Below are positions 1 through 16,008 of a stretch of 64,000 nt of DNA, one piece after another. The stretch lies in NCBI GenBank assembly GCA_011319805.1, contig SJRY01000138.1, forward strand, positions 358,703-422,702, in the 5' to 3' direction. Within the stretch, counting starts at the first letter, position 1; every line of letters begins with the position of its first letter. The DNA is from Macrocybe gigantea. Taxonomy: Eukaryota > Basidiomycota > Agaricomycetes > Agaricales > Callistosporiaceae. The position numbers and the translations under genes are program-made. Below the pieces are notes generated by a model. That model was given only the letters and a program-made list of their open reading frames with translations. It did not search any database and was not told the origin of the DNA.

Positions 1-684
1 TCGTCGTCGACTCAAAGGCACGTAATGACTACAACCATTCATGCCCGACTCATTCACCGATGTCGATGATTCGCAGATTAACTACCCTTCTGCGTGCAAT
101 GCCCTTGAAACTCTGATCGTGCACGAGTCCTTGCTCAACACGGTCTGGCCAGAGGTAGCCAAGGCTCTCCTGGCCAGCAATGTGCGCCTGCTCTGCGACA
201 CCGCGACTCTGGGAGCCATCAACGCGGTATCACCGCCGCCAGAACGAGTGCACGACCTCGTGGCACCTTCGACACCGGAATCCTACTACACGGAGCACCT
301 CTCATTAGCGCTGTCCGTCATCGCGCTGCCGTCCCTCCAGGCCGCGATCGAGTTCATCAACAGCCACGGATCACACCACACGGACAGCATCGTGACCGAG
401 TCGGATGCCTCCGCCTCCGCATTCTGCCGTGGTGTTGATTCGGCCGGCGTCTACGTGAACGTCAGTACGCGCTTTGCAGACGGGTTCCGGTATGGATTCG
501 GCACAGAAGTGGGTATCAGCACGGGGAGGATACATGCCAGAGGACCGGTTGGTCTCGAGGGCCTGGTCATCTACAAATACATGATGCGAAGCAAGGACAG
601 AGCTGGGCATATCGTGGGGAGTTTGGTGTTGGTAAAAAGGAGTTCAGGCACAAACCGATTGACGCTACTTCGGCGCCGTTCTAA
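1..684 (+). CDS. PRO2: Glutamate-5-semialdehyde dehydrogenase (gamma-glutamyl phosphate reductase), C-terminal part
   Basis: This enzyme reduces gamma-glutamyl phosphate to glutamate semialdehyde, the second step of proline synthesis from glutamate. The gene enters from the left edge, so its N-terminal domain is outside the window. An intron seems to end at the AG at 75-76; its donor, possibly at 22, does not give a clean frame and is unresolved. The exon that follows carries INYPSACNALETLIVHES and later FGTEVGISTGRIHARGPVGL, both characteristic of the family. The frame that starts this exon stays open to 721, but its last 34 codons do not look like the family. After GHIVG (up to 619) the expected tail, EFGVGKKEFRHKP, lies one base over and stops at 682-684. 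One missing G in the run at 616-619 would explain this. Family assignment is firm; the 3' end is inferred. Confidence 0.88.
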
Positions 685-797
685 AAGCATTACCCCCCAT
701 TATCACAGTCTGTCGTTATAGGTATAAAGGTCTAGCAATACAGGAAAAAAAGGATTCAGAAAGATAAAAACGTGAAAAATATATAAAGGTCCAGATA

Positions 798-2328
798 TCA
801 AGAACTCGGCGAATCAAGACGGGCCCTTTTTTCCGAACCAGAAGCCTCTGCATCGCTATCAGCCTTCCGCTTCGCATGGCTTTCTTCTGGGACTTTCTTT
901 TTCCTTTTGACAACCATCGAGGTCAAATCATTTACAGCTGCAGGCACAGATGTTGATGATGACGGCTCAGCGTTTAGCTCCTTGTCCAAGGCTTGCGCTG
1001 CAAGCGCCGGGGCACTGACATAGCCCGGTTCTGCGGGACTTGTTTTCAGTTCCTCGACCTGATTGTTATGGTTGTAAGCAACCAACTGCGTTCAGTGAGC
1101 AATGGCGCACACCTTTAATGCCAGGTCCTCACTGAGACCGGATAATTCTTTGAGCTCTGCTTCCATCTGAGATTTTGTCATCTTTGATACATGGTCGTCT
1201 CTGACCAGACGAGCGCCTGTCGTCTTTCCCTTGCCTTTGTCGCGTTCGTCCTCTTGATGCAGCGGCGGCAGTTGCCCAGAGATGCCATCCCGGAGCTCTG
1301 CCAGTCGGCACTGCACGCTCTCCAAAGCTTTCTCTGCGTGGGCAATGGCGTCTGCCAGTCTCCCTGATGTCAGATCCAGAACCATGCTGAGCTTGTAATG
1401 GGCCTCGGCAATTTGACGAGAGGAAGTCGGCAGCAATTTTTTCTTGAGGGCCAGGCCGGCTTCATAGTCCGCGATAGCCTGGTCGAATTTCTCTGGCAAG
1501 GGCAAATTTCACGTCAGTGATTTTGGAGAACTCATGCTGTGCAGTCCCAACCTGTTTCTAGTGACACGTCGCCTAGTGCGACATAAGTATCCGCCAGTTT
1601 AAGCCTCACTTCGTCGTCCTCTTTTTGCTTGTCGTAAATGGCACGAGCGAGATCAAGGACTTCCCAAGCGGCGTTGAAGTCATCCTCTGGCTCCGCCTCT
1701 TCTTCTTCCTCTGCGGCTTCTTTTTCCGCTTCGTCAATGGTCTGCTGAGCATGTTCGAACAGATCGACGGCGTCGTCGTCCGCGTCGCCAGAGAACGAGA
1801 GAATGGGTCCATCCTGCCCCGAACTTGGGCCGGCAACTGGGAGACAACGCCGAAAGAGATTTGAGCAAACCAGACTCAAGACCTGTATACGACTCACCAG
1901 GATGGTCGTCCTCTTCTTCCTCGGGCTGATCCTTTCCTAACACAGAACTCTGCGCAATGGCGTTCTCCAGCAGCGCCTTTCCATATGAGAAATAAAGATC
2001 AGCCATCTCAGAGGCACTCTCGCCGTGTTTTTTCGTCCTGACACGTCAAACGCGCGCATCGAAATGATGAGCCAAAGAACGCGATACGCGAACAACAATG
2101 AGATAGCCACTTACATGAGCTCCAGAGCAGTAGCATAGTGCTCGACCGCTTCTTCGTACTTTTTGAGCGCAAAAGCGCGCTTTGCTTGATCGACGGCGTT
2201 TTCAATCGTAACCAGCGCGTCAGACGCGTCTTTGGAACTAGCATTTGTGATTTCCGGTCTGGATGATATTGGCCACAAGTGAGGAATACACAAAGCATCA
2301 GTTGCGTGTAATACACGTACGTCGCCAT
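798..2328 (-). CDS. NASP/Hif1/Sim3-type SHNi-TPR histone chaperone
   Basis: SHNi-TPR proteins of this family bind H3-H4 and pass them to chromatin assembly factors; they are nuclear. Six exons join without a frame break. Exon 1 is only 8 bases (ATGGCGAC, 2321-2328) and reads on as MATPEITNASSKDASD. The first TPR contains KKYEEAVEHYATALELM and is split by an intron from ESASEMADLYFSYGKALLEN. A glutamate-rich acidic stretch interrupts the next repeat, as in NASP. The following repeats read FNAAWEVLDLARAIY and KFDQAIADYEAGLALKKKLL, then EAHYKLSMVLDL. The tail has coiled-coil character and ends in a Lys/Arg-rich segment (VVKRKKKVPEES, AKRKADSD) that fits a nuclear localisation signal. The start is fixed by the splice joining the 8-base exon. 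Family call is strong; which histone it prefers cannot be read from the sequence. Confidence 0.88.
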
Positions 2329-2717
2329 TGCTCCGAACGAATGGCAGAAAGTCCTGGTGATGGTTGGTTAAAAGCAAGTGCGTTTGAAAACATTTGCATC
2401 TTTCAAACGCGACAACACACAAACACAAAGAATTTGATCATCTCATCGTGTTGGCCAAAAAAAAAAATATATGAAGGAATGAAAAGAGGACAGGGAACGC
2501 ACAGAAAAGCAAAAGAAAAAAAAAACAAGAAAGTAAGGTTAGGAAGAAGGAGAGGCTGACACTAAGGCAGTGAATATATAGGAGCAACTACAAAGCACAG
2601 TAAAGGGTCATCACGAAAAGAGTGGAAGAAGCCAATTGCTTCGAGTGCACAGCGGCACCATTAACAAAAACTAACTAATCCAACGATAGAAAAGCGACAT
2701 CATGAGAGGATTTTACT
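2329..2717. other. Intergenic, A-rich
   Basis: This gap separates the start of the NASP-type gene from the end of the AP180 gene; both are on the minus strand, so it holds the promoter of the former and the 3' end of the latter. The plus strand shows A-rich tracts between about 2458 and 2530. I see no gene in it. Confidence 0.6.
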
Positions 2718-5700
2718 CTATATCAGAGAAGCACCTTGTTGTGACTGGTTCGGAGTCGAAGAAAAGCTCGAAGGAAATGCGTTTCCAGCAGGTGTGCTGA
2801 AATTAGGGAATGTCGAAGTCGACAAGCCAGCAAAGTTGCTGGCAGGATTGATGCCGCCTACGCCCGTTGCATTAGGGACCATCATGGAAGCCCGGAACGG
2901 GTTTGCAGCGCCGGCACCAGTCATCTGAGGCCGCAAGCCTTGGCCCAAAGTAGAGCCAGAACCAAATGACCCCATCGTTCCCAGTCCTGGAACACTCAGA
3001 TTAGAAGTATTCGGTGTTCCGAGTCCTGAAAGACTGGGTTTCATCCCAACAGCAGACTCTGTTGAGGCAGCAGCAGTGCCGTTGAGGGCGCTGCCGCCTG
3101 TCGGCGTCGTAGAAACGGAAGCATCCGGGATCGGCGGCAACGATTCCAGCAGCGACGCTCCGAATGCGGAAGTGGGCTTGAATGGCTTCAAGCCTGCGAA
3201 ACCTGTACTCTGCGGTTTAAGTGGACTCGACACCGATACCGATGGGACAGAGGACAAGCTCGTCATGCCAGTGGGTTGACTAGAAAGCGAAACGGAAAAG
3301 AGGGAATCTGAGATATTCGAGCTCGCCGTCGTCGCAGAGGTGGGTTGAGCATTGAGTGGGCCGATCGGCGAGAAACCCGTCGAACTGGTTGGCTGCGATG
3401 CAGACCCACTGCTTTGCGGTTTGAAAAGGCGAATGAAGACGCGACGCTCGATACATCCGTCGCACCTGCACTCAGAGCACCGGAGTTGAATCCAAAACCC
3501 CCAGAAGGAGACTGCTGGGGTTGCGCTGGTGCAGACTGAGGTTGGCTCATTTGAGCAGGTTGAGGCTGTTGCTGCATGGAATACGCGAGTCCCATTTTCA
3601 ACTCCATTAGAGTTGGCGGCTTCGGCACAGGTGGTGGCGCCGAGGGAATAGGTCCAAATGGATTCTTCGTGCCCGTCTGATGCGTTTTCACTGGTTGTGC
3701 AACAGGAGGCGACGCTTCCGTGTTCTTGCTTCCGAAGGACGTCAAAGGGGTGGACGAAGGGCGTGCAATGAGCGATCCAGCGCCGGCCGCACCGGACGGT
3801 GCCTGCGACGCGAACGGCGAAGCAACGGAGGCCGTCGTAGAGAAAGCTATACCAGTCGAAGTAAACGGACCCTGGAATTGAGTCTTGGTGGGTTCGTGTT
3901 GTAGGAAAGGCATTTGTTGTTGTTGTTGCTGTACCTGGAGGCCGTTTGCATTGCCGAGTGGGTTTGAGACACCGAACAAGGCCATTCCAGTCGATTGAGG
4001 TACCAGCATACTCTGTCTGAAAGGATTTACTCCCGTCGCTTGAGGAATTAAAAAGCCTGTGGGCTGAGGCCGAAGTTGAGGCTGAATCTGAGGTTGGGGC
4101 GTCTGGGGAACACCTGTGGTTTGTGGTAGGAATGCCGAGAAAGGCTGGTGACCTGGGGCAGGCTGATGCTGCTGCGGCATCTGCAGACCAAAGGGATTGG
4201 CTGAGGGCATGGGCTGGAAAGCCGTCGGTTGGGGTTGTATGAAGCCCGTCGGCTGGGCCGAGATTTGCGGCACCTGCATCACAGGCTGACCAGTCGCCAT
4301 CTGCATCTGAGCAAATGGATTGTACGAGGTACTTGAACTAATATGAGCTAATGCCGTTTAAGAACGATTGTGCGGAGTTCACCTGTGGGGGACGACAGTT
4401 TGCTCTTCGATTGAAGCGAAAAAATCTTGCATGGCTTGTCCATTCGCGGGCTTCGCCGAAGCTGCTGTTGAAAGAGCGGCAGAGGTAGCAGACGTCGAAT
4501 TAGACGTCGAGGCTGGTTGACCACCTCTTGATGGTTCTGCTTCCTTATTGGAGTGGTTTGCTGTATAAGGCGATTAATATGGACACTCATCCCGGCTCCT
4601 CAATTATTTCGTGTCTTACCACTGTCCGTCGGTCTGATCGTGATGCCATTTTCAGACTTCTTTCCATTTCGTACAGCCTCCTTATTGGTCCTGTATTCAA
4701 TCCTGTTTTGTTCGAAATTAGGATCATCGAGGTACTCCTGCAACGCCCAGCCAGGGAAACCGGAGCCTTTGGGCCTCTGTCAATGACTATTCGACACCAC
4801 CATTTAAAAGCACACCGACATGCTTAAGATTGGGGATTGGGACATTGAGCAGATTCTGGAGCTTCTTCGCCACAGCAAGGAATTCGACTGCCCTCTCCGT
4901 TTGCTTGCAGAAATGTCTGTAAATAGCAAGAGCGTCTTCAGCATCAATGTGCGACATTTCAAAGTAGTGTTCTGCGCAAGAGTCAAGGATGGAAACGTAA
5001 AATACCACAGTAGAACACGCACCTAAGACATTAATTACGCCCTCGTTCCCTGCTTGAAAGAGTATAAGGAGATCCTTGACAAGCATCCGCAGAGCTGTGA
5101 TTGCGAGCTCATCCTCCAAGTTGTCCAGGTAGAACTACGAGGACAAGGAAGGGTCAATCAAGCTCGGCATGAACACGGACGTAGACTCACTCTGCATTCA
5201 AGAAGCGTATCGATCATCCGATGGACAGCCTTCGTTTCCCTTAACAAGCCCTTCTCAACAGTCATGACCCTCAGTTTCCTGCCCATGATGGTTTTACTGC
5301 GAGTGGGTCCGGTAGACGATGGGCCGGTCTTGAAACTCCTGCTCTGATACGTATCGGCCTCGATAGAATTGGAATTGCGCATGTCACGGTTGGTTTCAGC
5401 TTGAACTCGAATGGCATCATGCTTCAGTTCACGATATGCGCGTATGCGCGAGTCCAAATAGATCGCGTAGTGCTGTATATTTTCGGGAGCGGCATAACCT
5501 GATCGGATTTGTTTGGAAATCGGCATTGGGGCCATTTTTGCGCGGGATGGGGATCGGACGCACCTTCCCAGTTTCCGGAGGAGACATTTCGAAGTTTGAG
5601 GACATCGGTTGAGGATAGATAAGAAAGGACATTGTCGGTAGCACCGTTGCGTATCATTGTATGCAAGACAATCAGAGCTTTGAAGACAACCTGACACGTC

Positions 5701-5961
5701 ATTTAGAAAAGGACTCGTGAGACAAAGGATTCCTATGAAGCATACGACGGAGTTGGGCTCCCGAATCCGGGGTGTAAGGGCCTTGCAAACGTCGTGAACT
5801 GCACCATCTTCTGACCACGTCGCTGCAATGATGGGCTCGAGGTACTGGCAGGGAATGAACTATGCGGTACAACGAAAGGCAACAACGACACAGACCTTGG
5901 CCTTTGGGGGCGCAGCCTTGGGCTTGCAGGCCAATTTGACGAGCTTGTCGTAGCTCGACAT
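2718..5961 (-). CDS. AP180/CALM-type clathrin adaptor with ANTH domain (yAP1801/1802-like)
   Basis: AP180 proteins bind PtdIns(4,5)P2 through an N-terminal ANTH domain and recruit clathrin and EH-domain proteins at endocytic sites. The start at 5961 reads MSSYDKLVKLACKPKAAPP, the canonical ANTH beginning with its lipid-binding lysines. It is followed across short introns by IIAATWSEDGAVHDVCKAL, VVFKALIVLHTMIRNGATDN and ALAIYRHFCKQTERAVEFL. After the ANTH domain (ending near 4600) comes a long low-complexity tail rich in Gln, Pro, Ser and repeated QPTGF-like units. It contains several NPF motifs (YNPFAQ, ANPFGL, VNPFRQ, KNPFGP, ANPFRA), which are EH-domain ligands, and a short poly-Gln run. 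Near 3380-3470 the tail changes frame. Either an intron from GTATCG to GCATCGCAG (62 bases) or one missing T would explain it. The gene stops at 2718-2720. Confidence 0.88.
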
Positions 5962-6678
5962 GGATTTCCGAGTGAACCAAGCCACGATGGTAATCTCACG
6001 ATGGCTATGCTAGCGAATCAGTTGAAACTCAGCCACCAGTAAACTGATCCTTGCAGTCAGCGTCGACGGACGATTCTTTGCTTGCGAACACGAACCTCCT
6101 ATCGCTCTGGACCGTGCCTGCCGGTCGAATAGACTCGGATCGAAAGGGTAGTCGATGGTCGAGGGGAGAGACAGCGCGCTCCTAGTGCCGCCGGAGGTCA
6201 CGGGTCACTGTGTTAATTACGAACTATTCATGGACAAACGGAAAATTGTAATGGGACGGGTGAATAGCATAGGCCAAGAGATGTTGTAGCTATGCTCAAT
6301 GAACAGGACGACCAGCTAAGTGGCTTTGCGTTTATGAGAGCCGATGAGTTTATTATCGGTCTCGTCACTGGCATGCCAAAAAGGCCATGAGATTAGTGTC
6401 GCATCCCCTTTTCCTATGCCGCGTTCCAAGTACAGTAACATGAATGCAAGCCTATAGTCGCCGATAACATGCATCAAAGCCCATCAACATATTGAACACG
6501 GCTAGTATTCTGGCGCTTATCGGAATTTATATTTTTAGAGCATACCGGTGGAGTGAGCTGCGGATGCGGGGCGTCTCACTGGTCCAGCATGGCAACAGTA
6601 AACCACCACTAGCGTGGCCTTTGTCCAGTGTACCAGTTGGAGCTTGTCGATCGCGGCTAACGCTCGCCGCTCAGTCTG
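5962..6678. other. Intergenic, divergent promoter region
   Basis: This stretch lies between the AP180 start (minus) and the mannosidase start (plus), so it should hold both promoters. Short open frames exist on both strands (for example 6010-6201 minus), but none resembles a protein family or joins to neighbouring exons. I see no gene in it. Confidence 0.5.
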
Positions 6679-9049
<2,371 letters not shown>

Positions 9050-9286
9050 ATGATTGTATAGAAGAACCTTGACAGTGACCTCAATAGTAATGCGGGGTTA
9101 GGCGGCGCGGGCGGGCCGTGGAAACAACAAAAATTGAAAATAATAAGGGTTACCATAAGGAGGAAAAAAATGATTCTGAGCAACTGCCTCAAAGCCATTC
9201 GATATGGAGCCTTCCGAGCAACCGTACAAAATCCCTTAAGAGCATGCACCGCATCCACGCCGCTCCATTTCCCTTTCCCTCGCAGG

Positions 9287-11448
<2,162 letters not shown>

Positions 11449-11594
11449 ACGTATACCCCCACACACCGGAATGGATATCATCATGCAATGGCAAGGATCT
11501 AATGGACCCAGATGTATAAACTCCCCACAGCATCTTAATGTATATATGTGCACCATCTGAGCAACGGAAACTCGGGAGAGAGCATACACCGGAA

Positions 11595-13900
11595 CTAGCG
11601 ACCAAACTTCTTCAAAGGGTCTGATTTCTTCTTCCCTCCCCTGCCGCCACCGCCTGTCTTTCCACCCCGCCCACGACCTCTCCCGCGCCCACGCCCAGAG
11701 TCCTTCCTAAAAGGCACGAATCCAGCAGGTTTCTCTGTCTCCGCAGAGGGTACGGGCGCCATCTTCGGCAACAGATATTTTGGGACGTGTTTCATGTGCG
11801 GCTGCACCCTCGTCGGATGCAGTGGCTTGTCATGACGCAGGTATTCGAGATCAAGCGGATGGTCCTCAAAATGCGCCTAAAAATTCACAGTGTCGGATGT
11901 TGCACCATAGAGATCCAAATATGCTCACCTTCAGTTTGTCCGAATTCAAAATTTCGGTCTTGATTTCCTTTATCCTGGCCTCCTTGATGGCGGTCTTCGT
12001 CACGCTGCGAAGGGCGTCCTCCATCCGATATCGGAATGCCTCTACCTGCTTCATATCGAACTTGTACTCTTTGATCTTGCTCCCCCTCGCTGCCTGTTCC
12101 TTTTCGATCTTGTTAAAGATAGCTTCGTCTTTTCTGGCACTGGGACGCATCCAACGACTTTATTCTTCCCCCATTCGTCTACGGGCACGACGAACGACAG
12201 CGACATTCCGGTGCGACCAGCTCGCGCCGTCCGACCGACGCGGTGCGTATAGGAGCGCGAGGACGTGGGAAGGTCAAAGTTGAGGACGCACGCGACGTCG
12301 ATAAAGTCGACTCCTCGAGTGACACCATACTCCTTTGTGCTAGTTTTTCGATGTTTCCGTTTCCGCGATTTTGAGTTCTCGGAAGCAGCTGACATTTCGG
12401 TGCGTTTGCGTTTCCGAGACGTTGAGGCATCCCTTTCGTCGTCAGCCTCCTGCTCGTTTGTGGAGGTTGTCTCTCGCTGTGTTGAAACGACTGATTTGCA
12501 GGAAACCAACTTTGAGTAAGGACTGACGATAGGTGAATAAAATGCTCACATTCTTCAGCCACGTGTTCCGAGTCAGAATCGTCCTCAATGGCCCCACTTT
12601 CATCTGTGGCAATGATATAATCATATACGCCCTTGTTAAATTCCTGTACTGCATGGTATCTAGGACAATAGTCCGAAAGCTGTTCGGACAATACATAAAG
12701 CGAAACTTTACCTAGAATTCAGTGGCAGCTCGGAATTGAGGACACAGCTCTTTATCGAGAACTGTTCGAGGAATAATTTGAGACGATAGCTTCGGTCAAC
12801 GTCGTTTACGAAGAGGATGCATTTTCCTTTCACGAGCTTCAGTTTGAGGATGACATATGTCAAGAGGAATTTGTCGACCTCGGAGCATCTAGACAAAAAT
12901 TAATTGACTGACTATTTAAAATAAAGACAGAAAACTCACCTAACGGCATATTGGCTCAGATTAGCCGCCTCATCTTCATCTTCTTCCAACTTGAGAATAG
13001 CCTGGAAGGCGAATGAGATACAAAGGTGTTGGGCGAAAATAAAAAACACAGACCGGATTCCGAAGTGCGAGGCCTTTCAGCTGTTCTACATCTTCCGTCA
13101 TCGTGGCACTCATTAGGAACGACTGGTAAACTTTGGGCAAGAAATCGCCGTCGAAGATCTGACGGACGTCCTCATCATGACCATACGAGAGGATGAGATC
13201 CGCTTCATCGATGACTAATGATTCCAAAGAAGAGAGCGAAAGTGCCTGTCAATTGATGTGAGTGAGTAAAGTTCCGAGGATCTAAGGGAATGTGACTGAC
13301 TTTTGACTGCAAAAGAGACAATGCCCGTGAAGGTGTTGCGATAACAATGTCTGGCTTCTCTGAAAGCAAAATTCTGTGTATGTCTGCATCAAGAACGATG
13401 TGTTGCTTCCATATAACAGTTAAAGGTACCTTTGAAGATGCGATGTTGTACCGGAAGATGCGTTTGATGAGACGATCGCCGTTTCACAGTAGACAAGTAG
13501 GTTGCGCAAATATGCCGTGACCTGTTCAGCAAGTTCCCGAGTCGGGACGAGCACGAGGGCCCGCGTTGCCTGGCGTGCCGGATCTTCGAGGGCAAGAGAC
13601 TGCGTATCATCCTCCATAAACAACAAGGGTCACACAGCTCGAGACGCCGGACACACCTACACTTTTGGTGCTCAGAATCTTCTGGACAACTGGGACGCAG
13701 TACGCAGCTGTTTTTCCGCTTCCAGTACGTGCGCGGGCGAGGATGTCTCTGCTTTCCAGCGCGAGCGGGATCGCTTTTGCTTGGACCAGCGTGGGGCGGG
13801 CAAATCCCATGTCCGCCAGCGCACGAAGCAGCCTCGCATCGATGAGATTCGAAAACGACGAAAAGGAGGTGCTGGAGTCCACCAGTCGTGGCTCAGCCAT
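11595..13900 (-). CDS. DBP9: ATP-dependent RNA helicase DBP9 (DDX56 family), DEAD-box
   Basis: Dbp9 is a nucleolar DEAD-box helicase needed for 60S ribosomal subunit assembly. The start [20 protein letters not shown] is followed by the Q motif ([16 protein letters not shown]), motif I ([10 protein letters not shown]), motif Ia (PTRELAEQV), motif II ([16 protein letters not shown], typical of the DBP9/DDX56 branch), motif III (SAT), [16 protein letters not shown], and motif VI in [20 protein letters not shown]. The branch-specific charged insertion between motifs IV and V is present, rich in Lys, Arg, Glu and Ser ([28 protein letters not shown]). The tail ends in an [18 protein letters not shown] segment and [11 protein letters not shown], plausible for RNA binding and nucleolar retention. 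Introns are short. It is divergently paired with the ZNHIT2-type gene, only 84 bases between start codons. Confidence 0.93.
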
Positions 13901-13984
13901 CTGCGAGTTTGAGCTGGTTGAGAGAGATCGCTTGCGAAAAATGTGTGGCGGAGTTCCAAAAAGGCAATACTCGTCTTTGCTCTC
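13901..13984. promoter_or_regulatory. Short bidirectional promoter between DBP9 and ZNHIT2-type gene
   Basis: The two start codons lie 84 bases apart on opposite strands, so one short shared region must drive a ribosome-assembly helicase and a zf-HIT protein. No clear TATA element is visible. That they share control is inference from spacing only. Confidence 0.4.
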
Positions 13985-15500
13985 ATGTCAGAGTCCATTC
14001 AGACGGCGCTCCTCCTGCGGAGAGCCAAGTCGTCTGCAAGCTGTACGCTGTCCTATTTCATGATGGCTGGCTTTCATTCTTATAAAGTCTGGAAGGTGTC
14101 ACCGACAGTTTTCTAAATACTCTTGTCCGACTTGCAATGTCCCATATTGTTCGCTTACATGTTTCCGCTCACTCGTGCGTCGTCGACGTCACCTGTCTTG
14201 TCAAAATATCCTGAAATTTGCGAATCCAGTCTCATTCACAATGCTCAGAGACATTTTACAAAAAAGAGATTGAATCAAACATAAATGCCCAACCTCAAAG
14301 ACGCAGGAAGAGCGGATGAAGATGATGGAACTGTTGAAAAGGTTCGAGGAAGAAAATGCAGGATCTTTCGATCTGGAATCAGACACAGAAGACCATGAAC
14401 AGGCAGAGCTGGTCAAAAGATTCAAAACGTCGACCTGAGTTGAGCGAGTCGGCTTCTCGTCATACGCATCGTTGACGCAGCCTTCATAGATTCAGCGTCG
14501 GTGGAGGAGATATGGTCGAAATTGACGCCTGAAGTGCGTGACCGGTTCATCGGAATGATGAACGATCCGTCGGGTGAACTGGCGCAGCGGTTGCTGACCA
14601 GTACAGATGCGGAGAGCATGAAACGCGAGCCTGGTGGGAAGCACCTCTTTTGGATGATGAGGATGAACAGCCTGCCTCTACAATGCAGTACGGGGCAACT
14701 CCAGATGTCATGAAAATTCCTGCTTCATGATCAAGCCCATAGTGAGCGGTCGCCCGCTGGTCTATAACATGACAGCAATCTGGTGCGCAATCTCCAAAAT
14801 TGACTCGGACTTTGATCGACCTTTCTCCAGCATCTCTTACTCTTATGTGACTCGACATCTGGCTCTGTCTCCGCTTGTGTCGCCGATATCAGACTCGGCA
14901 GATATCGAAGAGAGTCAGCGTCTTTTTTCGCAACTTGTGCCGTTCTTGGTCGATCGCAAGGCTACGACGGTGTATCAGAGCATTTCAGATGTTATTACAG
15001 GCGTCTGGGCACAGTTTAATCCTGTGCGTATCTACATCTTTAAGAGAGATTATATTTGCTGACGACTCCGGCAGAAAGAGATAAGTCCTCGGCTCTTCTC
15101 AGTCTTGCTAAGGGATGCAGCGTATTTGATTCAGCCGCGTTCCGTGATGACGCTACCGTCAGAATCACAAGACGAGGCAGGAGGAACGGATATCGACGCT
15201 TCGACCCATCCACATGTTCATTCCATCCGAGTTCTTTCGGACCTGTCAAGGTTGTTTGGCACTACCACATCGCCTGACCGAAAAACCAAACCAAACCATG
15301 TTACACAAAAATTGCTGTTTTACGCTGCACATATGTATTCAACTCCACCAGCTGTTCTGGATATACTGTCGGCCAATCTCTTGGAGAAATCGTCGAGCTT
15401 CGAGTTGGAATCTGAATCAACTCGTAATGCCGTGACTGAGGCACCACCTGCCGAAAAGCGCGCAATACCCAAGATCGAAGACATTTCGGCACCAACATGA
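13985..15500 (+). CDS. Zinc finger HIT domain protein, ZNHIT2 type
   Basis: ZNHIT2-type proteins work with the R2TP/HSP90 machinery in assembling large complexes such as U5 snRNP and RNA polymerases. The zf-HIT finger is complete only after splicing a 53-base intron (14043-14095): [18 protein letters not shown], then [12 protein letters not shown], and after another intron [15 protein letters not shown]. Next come [18 protein letters not shown] and [20 protein letters not shown], the conserved ZNHIT2 middle. The C-terminal half is clean from [20 protein letters not shown] to the stop. In the first half the frame must step by one base at about 14007, 14293, 14426, 14632 and 14726 (for example to restore [19 protein letters not shown]). 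The start is the ATG whose MSESIQT leads into the finger after the first step. Either the assembly has lost bases here or this is a decaying gene. Confidence 0.78.
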
Positions 15501-16008
15501 CATGTACCTGTGTATCAGGGACGCGAACTTGCAGTGCCATGGAAATTGTCATAAATGGCTTGTGTGGTCTTCTTGCCCTACATCTGTATCAACCAATCGA
15601 ACCCGTTTTCCGGAAATCACCATGCTTGCTATGTCAATGCAAACCATCGTGAGCTCTCACGTTTCAGGAGTGCTCGCCGCCCTAAAAGGTCTTGTTGGTT
15701 AGTACCCCAATATCTCCACATAACTAGAGCGTCGCCATTCTTGGCGGAGACTTGACCAGAAATGAGGACGTGATGCATCACCGCTGACGACACGAAATGA
15801 CTGGGAGGGTACTCAAAACATCTACACGTGACTGGTAACCAATGAGCGTCGGAGGATGAAAAAGATTAAGGCAAGAGTACCCTCCTAGTCGTGATGTGTG
15901 GCCAACGGCAGCATTTGTAACATATTGCGATTCATACCCCCGTCTTATTAAAACTCACCAGCGCGTGCCTTTGGGTTTCCAGCCTCCGCTTTCTTGTTCT
16001 TCTGCAGC
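15501..16008. other. Intergenic
   Basis: This gap of about 500 bases lies between two genes on the plus strand. Some weak open frames occur but none shows family features. The last 60 bases before the ZIP start also look protein-like on the minus strand, which I attribute to the reverse complement of the ZIP gene. I see no gene in it. Confidence 0.5.

Noticed and set aside
3380..3470. A certain frameshift in the AP180 tail
   Set aside because: An intron with acceptable ends (GTATCG to GCATCGCAG, 62 bases, phase 0) explains the frame change equally well, so I did not count it among the one-base losses.
11780..12283. A 167-codon plus-strand frame
   Set aside because: Antisense to the conserved C-terminal part of DBP9, including the VGRTARAG motif.
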